This document shows, piece by piece, positions 1 to 6,840 of a stretch of DNA of 7,535 bases. The notes beneath the pieces were generated by a model. That model saw nothing but the letters and a program-made list of their open reading frames with translations, searched no databases and was not told where the DNA came from. Within the stretch, counting starts at the first letter, position 1. Each line of letters starts with the position of its first letter. Position numbers and translations under genes: made by a program. The stretch is from Bordetella parapertussis (lineage in GTDB: Bacteria > Pseudomonadota > Gammaproteobacteria > Burkholderiales > Burkholderiaceae_C): positions 1 through 7,535 of the forward strand of contig CAMDJS010000099.1 of assembly GCA_945900685.1 (NCBI GenBank), written 5' to 3'.

Positions 1-72
1 GACGACGCAACATTTTGGCAACCAGCTCCGCTGCTCGCCCGATTGGTCGCCGAAGGTAAAAATTTCAATTAA
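1..72 (+). CDS. C-terminal fragment, probable 3-hydroxyacyl-CoA dehydrogenase / enoyl-CoA hydratase
   Basis: Frame 1 is open from the left edge to a TAA at 70-72 and encodes the last 23 residues of a protein. The tail contains FWQPAPLLARLVAEGK and ends shortly after in NFN. This resembles the C-terminal end of bacterial FadB/FadJ-type multifunctional proteins, which close with a similar 'FWxPAPLL..L...GK.F' tail. Those enzymes hydrate enoyl-CoA and oxidise 3-hydroxyacyl-CoA with NAD in beta-oxidation. The position 9 bases before a thiolase gene fits, because these two genes commonly form one operon. The stop codon overlaps the Shine-Dalgarno sequence of the thiolase, so translation may be coupled. 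With only 23 residues visible the assignment rests on the tail motif plus context; the start and all catalytic residues lie outside the window. Confidence 0.6.
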   Translation, partial: DDATFWQPAPLLARLVAEGKNFN

Positions 73-75
73 GGA
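71..75 (+). promoter_or_regulatory. Ribosome binding site of the thiolase gene
   Basis: AAGGA lies 6 bases before the ATG at 82 and overlaps the TAA stop (70-72) of the preceding gene. The overlap of stop and Shine-Dalgarno sequence supports the ATG at 82 as the start and suggests translational coupling of the two genes. Confidence 0.7.
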
Positions 76-81
76 CACACC

Positions 82-1257
82 ATGACAAACGCCGTCATTG
101 TTTCAACTGCTCGCACGCCTTTAGCCAAAAGCTGGAGAGGCGCTTTCAATATGACCCACGGAGCAACCCTGGGCGGCCATGCGGTCAAACACGCGATCGC
201 CCGCGCCGGTATTGACGCAGCCGAAGTCGAAGACGTCATCATGGGTTGTGCCAACCCTGAGGGTGCCACTGGTGCCAACATCGCACGTCAAATCGCGCTC
301 ATGGCCGATTGCCCCATCACAGTGAGCGGCTTGACCGTCAACCGCTTTTGTTCATCCGGCCTGCAAACCATTGCACTGGCTTCGCAGCGAGTGATCGCCG
401 GTGAAGGTGATGTGTATGTGGCAGGTGGTGTGGAAAGCATTTCTTGTGTGCAACAGGAAATGAACCAGCACATGCTGGCTGACCCCGCTCTGATGAAGAA
501 AAAGCCTGAGATCTACTGGAACATGCTGCAGACCGCCGAGCAAGTAGCCAAGCGTTACAACATTGGTCGTGACCGCATGGACGAGTACGGCGCAGCCAGC
601 CAGCAAAAAGCGTGTGCTGCGCAAGCCGCAGGCAAATTCAATGACGAAATTGCAGCCATCACCGTGCAAGCAGGCGTGGTCGACAAAGTCATGGGCATGA
701 TGACCAAACAAGTCACCGTCAGTGTGGACGAAGGCTTGCGTGAAGGCACCACCGCCGAAGGTATCGCTGGCATCAAACCCGCCATTCCCGGTGGCGTAGT
801 GTCCGCAGGTAATGCCTCGCAGTTTTCTGACGGCGCCGGTGCCTGTGTGATCACCAGTGAAGAATACGCGGCCAAACACAACCTCAAACCGCTGGGTCGA
901 TTCCTCGGCTTTGCTGTGGCCGGTTGCGAGCCAGATGAAATGGGCATAGGCCCGGTCTACGCCATACCCAAAGTGTTGAAGCGCTTGGGTTTGACCATTG
1001 CGGACATTGACCTCTGGGAATTGAACGAAGCATTTGCGGTGCAAGTGCTGTATTGCCGCGATAAATTGGGCATTCCACCAGAGTTATTGAATGTGAATGG
1101 CGGTGCCATCGCCGTGGGCCATCCTTATGGTGTCAGCGGCCAACGCCTGACGGGACACGCCTTGATCGAAGGCAAACGCCGTGGCGCCAAGCGCGTCTGC
1201 GTCACCATGTGCATTGGCGGCGGTATGGGCGCTGCCGGTGTGTTTGAAGTGCTGTAA
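82..1257 (+). CDS. Acetyl-CoA C-acyltransferase (beta-ketothiolase)
   Basis: This is a 391-residue thiolase, the usual length for a biosynthetic or degradative thiolase subunit. In the family it cleaves 3-ketoacyl-CoA with CoA to give acetyl-CoA and a shortened acyl-CoA, in the cytoplasm. The nucleophilic cysteine is Cys90 in NRFCSSGLQ, the NEAFA motif is at 315-319, the catalytic histidine is His347 in GHPYG, and the second catalytic cysteine is Cys377 in TMCIGGGMG. All key residues are present, so the enzyme should be active. The start at 82 has an AAGGA site 6 bases upstream, and the protein begins directly with the typical '[11 protein letters not shown]' strand. It follows a probable hydroxyacyl-CoA dehydrogenase by 9 bases and is followed by an intrinsic terminator, so it is the last gene of its unit. 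Position after a FadB-like gene favours a degradative role, but chain-length preference cannot be read from the sequence. Confidence 0.95.
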   Translation: MTNAVIVSTARTPLAKSWRGAFNMTHGATLGGHAVKHAIARAGIDAAEVEDVIMGCANPEGATGANIARQIALMADCPITVSGLTVNRFCSSGLQTIALASQRVIAGEGDVYVAGGVESISCVQQEMNQHMLADPALMKKKPEIYWNMLQTAEQVAKRYNIGRDRMDEYGAASQQKACAAQAAGKFNDEIAAITVQAGVVDKVMGMMTKQVTVSVDEGLREGTTAEGIAGIKPAIPGGVVSAGNASQFSDGAGACVITSEEYAAKHNLKPLGRFLGFAVAGCEPDEMGIGPVYAIPKVLKRLGLTIADIDLWELNEAFAVQVLYCRDKLGIPPELLNVNGGAIAVGHPYGVSGQRLTGHALIEGKRRGAKRVCVTMCIGGGMGAAGVFEVL

Positions 1258-1279
1258 GCCTGGCAGTCATCCACAAGAC

Positions 1280-1311
1280 AACCCGTCCACCGTGACGGGT
1301 TTTTTTCTTTT
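1280..1311 (+). terminator. Rho-independent terminator after the thiolase gene
   Basis: A perfect 7-bp stem (ACCCGTC at 1281-1287 with GACGGGT at 1294-1300), extendable to 8 bp with A1280-T1301, encloses a 6-base loop. It is followed by a T-rich tract at 1300-1311 broken by a single C. This is a textbook intrinsic terminator for the + strand, 23 bases after the thiolase stop. It ends only about 11 bases before the ATG of the next gene. Confidence 0.9.
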
Positions 1312-1322
1312 AAAGTCACCCC

Positions 1323-3137
1323 ATGTCCCTGCGCAACACTGTCGATTTTTTACTCTACGAATGGCTACATACAGAGGGCTTAAAAACACGTGAGCGTTTT
1401 ACTGACCACTCGCGTGAAACCTTTGATGCCGTGCTCGATACCTGCGAGCGTATCGCCCGCGAAAAATACGCGCCATTCAACCGCACCGTGGATATACAAG
1501 AGCCTGCGTTTGATGGCGAGAAAGTCATTTTGCCCGCGTGCACCCAAGACGCATGGGATGCGTATGCGGCCAGCGGCATGCTCAGCGCCGCGCAAGATTA
1601 CGACATTGGCGGCATGCAATTGCCCTACACGGTCGAAGCCGCAGCGAATGCCTTTTTCGCGTGTGCCTCTGTCAGCATAGGCGGCAGCATGTTGACGGTC
1701 GGCAATGCCAATTTATTGATGGCGCATGGCAGTGATTTGCAAAAACAAGTGTTTGCGCTGAACGAATTCTCCGGCCGTTTTGCGGGCACCATGTGTTTGT
1801 CAGAGCCGCAAGCGGGTTCATCCCTGTCAGATGTCGCCACCCGCGCCATGCCCGACGGCGCAGATTTTGCGGATGATGTGCTCGGGGTCCGCTATCGGCT
1901 CAAGGGCAACAAAATGTGGATCTCTACCGGTGACCACGAACTGACCGAAAACATTGTTCATTTGGTGTTGGCGAAAATTCCCGGCGCAGACGGCAAAACA
2001 CTTCCTGGCACCAAAGGTATTTCGTTGTTCATTGTGCCCAAGCATTTGGTCAATGTTGAAGGTGAATTGACTGGCGAACGCAATGATGTGGCACTGGCCG
2101 GGTTGAACCACAAACTCGGTTGGCGCGGCACCGTGAACACCTTGCTGAATTTCGGCGAAGGCCGCTACCCGGTGCGCGGCAGTGCAGGTGCCATAGGCTA
2201 TCTGGTCGGCCAACCCGGCGAAGGTTTGAAATGCATGTTCCACATGATGAACGAAGCGCGCATCGGTGTGGGCTTGGCTGCCACCATGTTGGGACTGGCT
2301 GGGTACTACGCTTCGCTGGACTATGCCCGCACACGCACTCAAGGCAGACCGGTCGGGCCCGCAGGCAAAGACGCATCTCAGCCACCTGTGCGTTTGATTG
2401 AGCATGCTGACATCAAGCGCATGCTGCTGGCGCAAAAAGCCTATGGTGAAGGCGCGTTAGCGCTTGGCGTGTACTGCGCACGCTTGGTTGATGAATTGCA
2501 TACCGGTGACAAAGCACAGCAACACGAAGCGCAATGGTTGCTTGAAGTGCTGACACCTATCGTGAAAAGCTGGCCGAGCGAATGGTGTCTGGAGGCTAAC
2601 AGTCTGGCGATACAAATACACGGCGGTTATGGCTACACGCGAGATTTCCCGGTCGAGCAGTACTGGCGCGACAACCGCTTGAACATGATCCACGAAGGCA
2701 CCCACGGCATACAGGCCATGGACTTGTTGGGTCGCAAGGTGTTGCTTGACAAGGGATTGGGTTTGCAATTGCTGGGTCAGCGCATAAAGCTCACGTGCAA
2801 ACGCGCGATCAGCGACTTGCAAAAACAACAAGCCACAGCGCTGCAAAACGCATGGGCGCATGTGGTTCAAGCCACGGGCGATGCTTGGCAAGGCGACAAC
2901 CCGGCCTTGTCGTTGGCGAATGCGGTGCCCTATATGCAAGCCTTTGGTCACACCGTGCTGGCGTGGATTTGGCTAGAAGTGTCGTTGGCGAGCCTTGGCA
3001 GCGATGCAGCCAGCCATGGCAGACGCCAAGCCTGCCAGTATTTTTTCAATTACGAATTACCGAAAACCGATGCTTGGCTGAACGTGGTGCGGTCCCAAGA
3101 CGCCATTTGCGCCGATATGCCTGAAGACGCTTTTTGA
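1323..3137 (+). CDS. Acyl-CoA dehydrogenase, large form with C-terminal extension (DmdC-like)
   Basis: This 604-residue protein is an FAD-dependent acyl-CoA dehydrogenase, which introduces a 2,3-double bond into an acyl-CoA and passes electrons to ETF. Visible landmarks are MCLSEPQAGSSLSD at 157-170 and KMWIST at 197-202 (flavin and substrate contacts in the family), the helix around FHMMNEARIGVG at 306-317, and GGYGYTRDFPVEQYWRD at 434-450. The HEGTHGIQAMDLLGRK block at 457-472 contains Glu458, which aligns by motif with the catalytic base of this family. It is about 200 residues longer than classical acyl-CoA dehydrogenases. The extra sequence after about residue 475 fits the C-terminal domain of the DmdC / 3-methylmercaptopropionyl-CoA dehydrogenase group. 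Most members of that group in Burkholderiales have unknown substrates, so a DMSP role is not claimed. The ATG at 1323 is favoured because the protein starts with the family's usual N-terminus. No good Shine-Dalgarno sequence precedes it; only a weak AAAG at 1312-1315 is seen, just after a terminator. Confidence 0.93.
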   Translation: MSLRNTVDFLLYEWLHTEGLKTRERFTDHSRETFDAVLDTCERIAREKYAPFNRTVDIQEPAFDGEKVILPACTQDAWDAYAASGMLSAAQDYDIGGMQLPYTVEAAANAFFACASVSIGGSMLTVGNANLLMAHGSDLQKQVFALNEFSGRFAGTMCLSEPQAGSSLSDVATRAMPDGADFADDVLGVRYRLKGNKMWISTGDHELTENIVHLVLAKIPGADGKTLPGTKGISLFIVPKHLVNVEGELTGERNDVALAGLNHKLGWRGTVNTLLNFGEGRYPVRGSAGAIGYLVGQPGEGLKCMFHMMNEARIGVGLAATMLGLAGYYASLDYARTRTQGRPVGPAGKDASQPPVRLIEHADIKRMLLAQKAYGEGALALGVYCARLVDELHTGDKAQQHEAQWLLEVLTPIVKSWPSEWCLEANSLAIQIHGGYGYTRDFPVEQYWRDNRLNMIHEGTHGIQAMDLLGRKVLLDKGLGLQLLGQRIKLTCKRAISDLQKQQATALQNAWAHVVQATGDAWQGDNPALSLANAVPYMQAFGHTVLAWIWLEVSLASLGSDAASHGRRQACQYFFNYELPKTDAWLNVVRSQDAICADMPEDAF

Positions 3138-3164
3138 TCCACTTTTTTTGAACGGAAACACACC

Positions 3165-3956
3165 ATGACACGCACAGTGAAACAACTTTTTGATTTGACA
3201 GGCAAGACCGCTTTGGTCACCGGCGGCTCGCGCGGACTCGGGCTGCAACTCGCGCAGTCGCTGGGTGAAGCCGGTGCACGCATCATGCTGAGTTCGCGCA
3301 AAGCGTCCGACCTTGAATCTTACGCTGCTGAATTGAAAGCCGCAGGCATTGACGTTCAATGGATTGCCGCTGATTGCGCGGATGAAAAAGATATTCACCG
3401 CTTGGCTGCAGAAACACTCAAAGCATTCGGTCATGTGGATATTCTGGTGAACAACGCTGGTGCTGCTTGGGGTGCGCCTGCTGAAGACCACCCGATTGAG
3501 GCATGGGACAAGGTGATGAACCTGAACGTGCGCGGCTATTTCATTTTGAGCCAATACATCGGTAAGCACAGCATGATTCCACGCCACGGCGGCAGCATCA
3601 TCAATGTGGCTTCCATTGCAGGTTTGGGTGGCAACCCCAGCGGCATGAAAACCCTGGCCTACAACACCTCCAAAGCTGCGGTCATCAATGTCACCCGCGC
3701 GCTGGCAGGCGAGTGGGGCGAACACGGCATACGCGTGAACGCGATTTGTCCCGGTTTTTTCCCCAGCAAAATGACTGCGGGTTTGATGAAAAGCATGGGC
3801 GAGGACGCACTGGCAGCGCACGCCCCGCTGCGCCGTTTGGGCGACGACGAAGACCTCAAAGGCCTGGCCTTGTTGTACGCATCAGATGCAGGCAAACACA
3901 TCACCGGCCAATGGCTGGCAGTCGATGGCGGCGTCAGCTGCATTTCTGGCGGTTAA
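3165..3956 (+). CDS. Short-chain dehydrogenase/reductase, NADP-type, RhlG / 3-oxoacyl reductase-like
   Basis: This 263-residue classical SDR has a complete active site: the TGGSRGLG nucleotide-binding loop at 19-26, NNAG at 96-99, and the tetrad Asn121, Ser150, Tyr166 and Lys170 (YNTSK at 166-170). A PG motif is at 196-197 and the usual VDGG sits near the C-terminus (253-256). The residues after the second strand are SSRK (43-46). Arg45 and the lack of an acidic residue there favour NADP(H) over NAD(H). The stretches NNAGAAWGA and PGFFPSKMT resemble RhlG and gluconate 5-dehydrogenase-like SDRs, so reduction of a 3-oxoacyl or similar keto group is plausible. The substrate is not established. 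It starts 27 bases after the acyl-CoA dehydrogenase stop, with a modest GGA (3154-3156) 8 bases before the ATG, and is probably cotranscribed with its neighbours. It is a cytoplasmic soluble protein. Confidence 0.93.
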   Translation: MTRTVKQLFDLTGKTALVTGGSRGLGLQLAQSLGEAGARIMLSSRKASDLESYAAELKAAGIDVQWIAADCADEKDIHRLAAETLKAFGHVDILVNNAGAAWGAPAEDHPIEAWDKVMNLNVRGYFILSQYIGKHSMIPRHGGSIINVASIAGLGGNPSGMKTLAYNTSKAAVINVTRALAGEWGEHGIRVNAICPGFFPSKMTAGLMKSMGEDALAAHAPLRRLGDDEDLKGLALLYASDAGKHITGQWLAVDGGVSCISGG

Positions 3957-3981
3957 TTCATTCACCCATTTCAACATTTCT

Positions 3982-3986
3982 GGAGA
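3982..3986 (+). promoter_or_regulatory. Ribosome binding site that sets the MDR start at 3992
   Basis: GGAGA lies 5 bases before the ATG at 3992. The reading frame is open much further upstream, to a possible ATG at 3713 inside the preceding SDR gene. This site, and the fact that family similarity begins at 3992, choose the shorter form. Confidence 0.75.
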
Positions 3987-3991
3987 TACGC

Positions 3992-5005
3992 ATGCCACAC
4001 AATCCGCAAGTCCATTTGGTCAGCCGCCCCAAGGGTGAACCTCTTGCCGAAAATTTTCAATTGCTCACTTTGGACACACCCGCATTGCAAGACAAGCAAG
4101 TGCTGGTGAAACACGAATACCTGAGCCTTGACCCCTACATGCGCGGCCGCATGAACGATGTCAAAAGCTACACACTGCCGCAACCGCTCAACAGCGTGAT
4201 GATCGGCGGCACCGTCGGCGAAGTGGTGGAAAGCCGCCATCCCGGTTTTGCCGCAGGCGACAAAGTGGTCGGCATGGGCGGCTGGCAAACCTACAGTGTG
4301 GTGGATGCAGACACGCCCGGCATGCTGCGCAAAATTGACACCAAGCATGTGCCTATCAGTCACTTTTTAGGCTCTGTCGGTATGCCCGGCGTCACTGCTT
4401 GGCACGGCTTGGTACGCATCATCGAACCCAAGGCCGGTCAAACATTGACGGTGAGTGCCGCCAGCGGTGCGGTCGGCAGCGCTTTTGGCGCATTGGCCAA
4501 AGCACGCGGTTGCCGCGTCATTGGTATCGCAGGCGGCAAAGACAAATGCGATTACGTCACCAACGAACTCGGCTTTGATGCCTGCATCGATTACAAACTG
4601 CACAGCGATTATTTGTCGTTGTCCAAAGCCTTGAAAGAAGTCTGTCCAGACGGCATTGACGGTCATTTTGAAAACGTCGGTGGCATGGTGCTCGACGCCG
4701 TCATGTTGCGCATGAACCATTTCAGCAGCATCGCCGTCTGCGGCATGATCTCCGGCTACAACGGCAACCCGATTCCCATGGCCAATCCATCGTTGATTTT
4801 GGTTAACCGCATGAAGGTGCAAGGCTTCATCGTCAGCGAACATCCCGCCGATTGGCCGGTGGCTTTGAAAGAACTCGGCGAACTCGTGGGCAGCGGAAAA
4901 TTCAAACCGCGTGAAACCGTGGCGCACGGATTGGCGAATGCGCCAGAGGCATTTTTCGGTTTGCTCAAGGGCAAAAATTTCGGCAAACAAGTTGTCAAGA
5001 TCTGA
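3992..5005 (+). CDS. NADP-dependent medium-chain oxidoreductase (enone / 2-alkenal reductase, PTGR/CurA-like)
   Basis: The 337-residue product belongs to the zinc-free MDR group of prostaglandin reductases, leukotriene B4 dehydrogenase, 2-alkenal reductases and E. coli CurA. These reduce the C=C bond of alpha,beta-unsaturated ketones or aldehydes with NADPH. Evidence: the SLDPYMRGRM signature at 45-54, MPGVTAWHGL at 131-140, the AASGAVGS dinucleotide-binding loop at 156-163, GGKDKCDYV at 181-189 with Lys185 where the family contacts the NADP 2'-phosphate, and GMISGYN at 251-257. No structural-zinc cysteine cluster is visible. The length matches the family. The start at 3992 is preferred to upstream in-frame ATGs, because the extension would overlap the SDR gene and carries no family sequence. 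The gene is 35 bases after the SDR and 6 bases before the GST gene, in the same frame as the GST. Its pairing with a GST suggests handling of electrophilic enones; this is inference. Confidence 0.92.
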   Translation: MPHNPQVHLVSRPKGEPLAENFQLLTLDTPALQDKQVLVKHEYLSLDPYMRGRMNDVKSYTLPQPLNSVMIGGTVGEVVESRHPGFAAGDKVVGMGGWQTYSVVDADTPGMLRKIDTKHVPISHFLGSVGMPGVTAWHGLVRIIEPKAGQTLTVSAASGAVGSAFGALAKARGCRVIGIAGGKDKCDYVTNELGFDACIDYKLHSDYLSLSKALKEVCPDGIDGHFENVGGMVLDAVMLRMNHFSSIAVCGMISGYNGNPIPMANPSLILVNRMKVQGFIVSEHPADWPVALKELGELVGSGKFKPRETVAHGLANAPEAFFGLLKGKNFGKQVVKI

Positions 5006-5007
5006 GG
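5004..5007 (+). promoter_or_regulatory. Ribosome binding site of the GST gene, overlapping the MDR stop
   Basis: GAGG overlaps the TGA stop of the MDR gene (5003-5005) and lies 4 bases before the ATG at 5012. Spacing is short but usable. The overlap points to translational coupling of the two genes. Confidence 0.55.
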
Positions 5008-5011
5008 CCGC

Positions 5012-5938
5012 ATGATTCTTCACCATTACCCCACCTCTCCGTTTGCCGAAAAAATCCGTCTTATCTTTGGCTACAAAAACATCGCGTGGCAAGGCGTGCA
5101 CATTCCCATGGTCATGCCCAAACCCGATTTGATGCCTTTGACCGGCGGTTACCGCAAAACGCCTGTGCTGCAAATCGGCGCAGACGTTTACTGCGACACC
5201 GCTTTGATATGCGATGTACTTGAGCACATGGCACCCGCACCATCGCTGTACAACGCAGCGCCCAAAGGTCTGGTGCGCAGCTTGGCGCAATGGGCGGACA
5301 CCTTGTTGTTCCCCGTGGCCATGGCCTACAACTTTCAACCAAAAGGCGCGCAACATGTCATGGCCACCATGCCTGAAGACGTGGTCAAGATGTTTGCCGC
5401 TGACCGCCAAGCCATGCGGGGCGGTGGTGCACGCATGCCTGCTGCTGATGCCACGGCTATGTACAAAAGCCATTTGCGCCGTATCTCCAGCATGTTGGAG
5501 GACCATGCGTTTTTATTGGGCGACACACCTTGTCTGGCAGATTTTTCTGTTTACCACTCGGTATGGTTCACCATCGCCAAAGTGCCTGTGATCGACGGTA
5601 TTTTGGATGCCACGCCACTGGTGCGCGAATGGGCCAATCGCATGGCCGTCTATGGCCATGGTCAAGAACAAACCATCTCAGCTGCGCAAGCTATTGAAGT
5701 GGCAAAAGAAGCGCATCCTGCGCCTTTGACGGAGGATGTGTTCCAGGACGAACACGGTTTTCCTTTAGGCACGCAAGTCACAGTGGCTGCCGACAGTTTC
5801 GGCACCGAACCTACCGTTGGTCAATTAGTCGCTGCCACTCGTACCCGCTTGACCTTGGAGCGCAATGACCCGTTGACCGGTACCGTCCATGTGCATTTCC
5901 CGCGCATGGGCTTCATCATGAAAAAGGTGGACGCATGA
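5012..5938 (+). CDS. Glutathione S-transferase family protein with an extra C-terminal segment
   Basis: This 308-residue protein begins with a thioredoxin-like GST domain (about 1-75). It shows YPTSPFAEKIRL at 6-17, with Ser9 a candidate glutathione-activating residue, the cis-proline motif TPVL with Pro51, and CDTALICDVLE at 61-71 where GSTs contact the glutathione gamma-glutamyl group (Asp62-Thr63 in place of the usual Glu-Ser). An all-helical domain follows to about 220, with the LADFSVYH helix-capping motif at 175-182. Typical bacterial GSTs end near here. This one continues with about 80 residues (226-308) containing a strand-like, hydrophobic-alternating block and VHFPRMGF at 294-301. 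GSTs conjugate or use glutathione on electrophiles, or perform isomerase or ether-cleaving reactions; the specific reaction is unknown. The gene is 6 bases after the MDR gene and overlaps the next SDR by 4 bases (ATGA), so all three are almost certainly cotranslated. Confidence 0.88.
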   Translation: MILHHYPTSPFAEKIRLIFGYKNIAWQGVHIPMVMPKPDLMPLTGGYRKTPVLQIGADVYCDTALICDVLEHMAPAPSLYNAAPKGLVRSLAQWADTLLFPVAMAYNFQPKGAQHVMATMPEDVVKMFAADRQAMRGGGARMPAADATAMYKSHLRRISSMLEDHAFLLGDTPCLADFSVYHSVWFTIAKVPVIDGILDATPLVREWANRMAVYGHGQEQTISAAQAIEVAKEAHPAPLTEDVFQDEHGFPLGTQVTVAADSFGTEPTVGQLVAATRTRLTLERNDPLTGTVHVHFPRMGFIMKKVDA

Positions 5939-6837
5939 TCACGGATTTCAAAGGCAAAACAGCAGTTCTGACGGGCGGGGCATCCGGCTTCGGTTTGGAA
6001 TGCGCGCGCATAGGTGCGTCTCTGGGCATGAATTTGGTGCTGGTCGATGTGCAAAAAGACGCACTCAAAACCGCACACGATGAAATGAAAGCGCTGGGAG
6101 TGCAAGTCATGGCCAAGCGTGTCGATGTGTCCAATGCGGATGACATGCAAGCATTGGCTCATGATGTGAAAGAACGTTTTGGCGCGCCGCATTTTGTATT
6201 CAACAACGCAGGGGTGGGCGCTGGCGGACTGGTTTGGGAAAACACTTTGCAAGACTGGGAATGGCTGCTGGGTGTGAACCTGTGGGGTGTGATTCACGGC
6301 GTGCGTTTATTCACACCGATGATGCTGGAAGCCGCCAAGCAAGACCCGCATTGGCAAGGCCATATCGTCAACACCGCCAGCATGGCCGGTTTGCTGACAC
6401 CGCCCAACATGGGCATTTACAACGTCACCAAACACGCCGTGGTTTCACTGACAGAAACTTTGTTTCAGGATTTGAATCTGGTCACCGATCAGCTAAGCGC
6501 CAGTGTGTTGTGCCCTTATTTTGTGCCCACCGGCATCAACCAAAGTGAACGCAACCGCCCGGAACATTTGGCCGCAACTCAGCCCACGCAAAGCCAACTC
6601 ATTGGTCAGGCCATGAGCGACAAAGCGGTGAGCAGCGGCAAAGTCAGCGCGACCCAAGTCGCGCAAATGGTGTTCGATGCCATGCGCGTGAACCAGTTTT
6701 ATATTTACAGCCACCCCAAAGCCTTGGGCAATGCGAAAACACGTTTCGACGCTATCGTCGCAGGCACCAACCCGCCGGACCCGTTTGCCGAACGTCCTGA
6801 CATAGGTATTCAACTGAGGCAGGCGTTAAGAGGTTAA
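5935..6837 (+). CDS. Short-chain dehydrogenase/reductase, NAD-type
   Basis: This is a 300-residue classical SDR. It has TGGASGFG at 13-20, NNAG at 90-93, Asn115 in GVNLWGV, Ser149 in NTASMAG, and Tyr162/Lys166 in YNVTK. All catalytic residues are present. The second strand ends in LVLVD with Asp38, which in this superfamily normally binds the adenosine ribose and favours NAD(H). The family's usual PG after the sixth strand is replaced by CPYFVPTG at 193-200, and a C-terminal region of about 100 residues makes it longer than the first SDR. The start overlaps the GST stop as ATGA, with AAGGTGG (5924-5930) upstream inside the GST gene. An oxidative alcohol-to-ketone role is plausible from the NAD-type pocket. 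The substrate is unknown. Confidence 0.92.
   Translation: MITDFKGKTAVLTGGASGFGLECARIGASLGMNLVLVDVQKDALKTAHDEMKALGVQVMAKRVDVSNADDMQALAHDVKERFGAPHFVFNNAGVGAGGLVWENTLQDWEWLLGVNLWGVIHGVRLFTPMMLEAAKQDPHWQGHIVNTASMAGLLTPPNMGIYNVTKHAVVSLTETLFQDLNLVTDQLSASVLCPYFVPTGINQSERNRPEHLAATQPTQSQLIGQAMSDKAVSSGKVSATQVAQMVFDAMRVNQFYIYSHPKALGNAKTRFDAIVAGTNPPDPFAERPDIGIQLRQALRG
6829..6833 (+). promoter_or_regulatory. Ribosome binding site of tex
   Basis: AGAGG, inside the last codons of the SDR gene, lies 7 bases before the ATG at 6841. An in-frame GTG at 6838 directly before the ATG is an alternative start, but its spacing is shorter (4 bases) and ATG is preferred. Confidence 0.65.
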
Positions 6838-6840
6838 GTG

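Noticed and set aside
75..87. Identical 13-base string ACACACCATGACA at 75-87 and 3158-3170, around the starts of the thiolase and the first SDR
   Set aside because: It covers the ATG and a short A/C-rich leader, which is a common start-region style in these bacteria. At this length it is not convincing as a shared regulatory element.
3057..3821. Minus-strand open frame (254 residues) over the first SDR gene
   Set aside because: Shadow of the SDR codon pattern, with no motif or plausible start context. The same applies to the minus-strand frames at 352-1044 and 1827-2435.
3713..3991. In-frame upstream extension of the MDR gene to an ATG at 3713 (430-residue form)
   Set aside because: The extension lies inside the well-supported SDR gene in another frame, reads as low-complexity Arg-rich sequence with no family similarity, and the ATG at 3992 has a good ribosome binding site and the normal MDR N-terminus.
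5318..5328. Short palindrome GGCCATGGCC inside the GST gene
   Set aside because: A ten-base palindrome within coding sequence that encodes ordinary residues, with no second copy or spacing pattern to suggest an operator.
4367..5506. Long open frame on the minus strand (379 residues) spanning the MDR and GST genes
   Set aside because: It is antisense to two genes that share one frame, so codon bias keeps the opposite frame open across both. Its translation is His- and Ala-rich with no recognisable domain.
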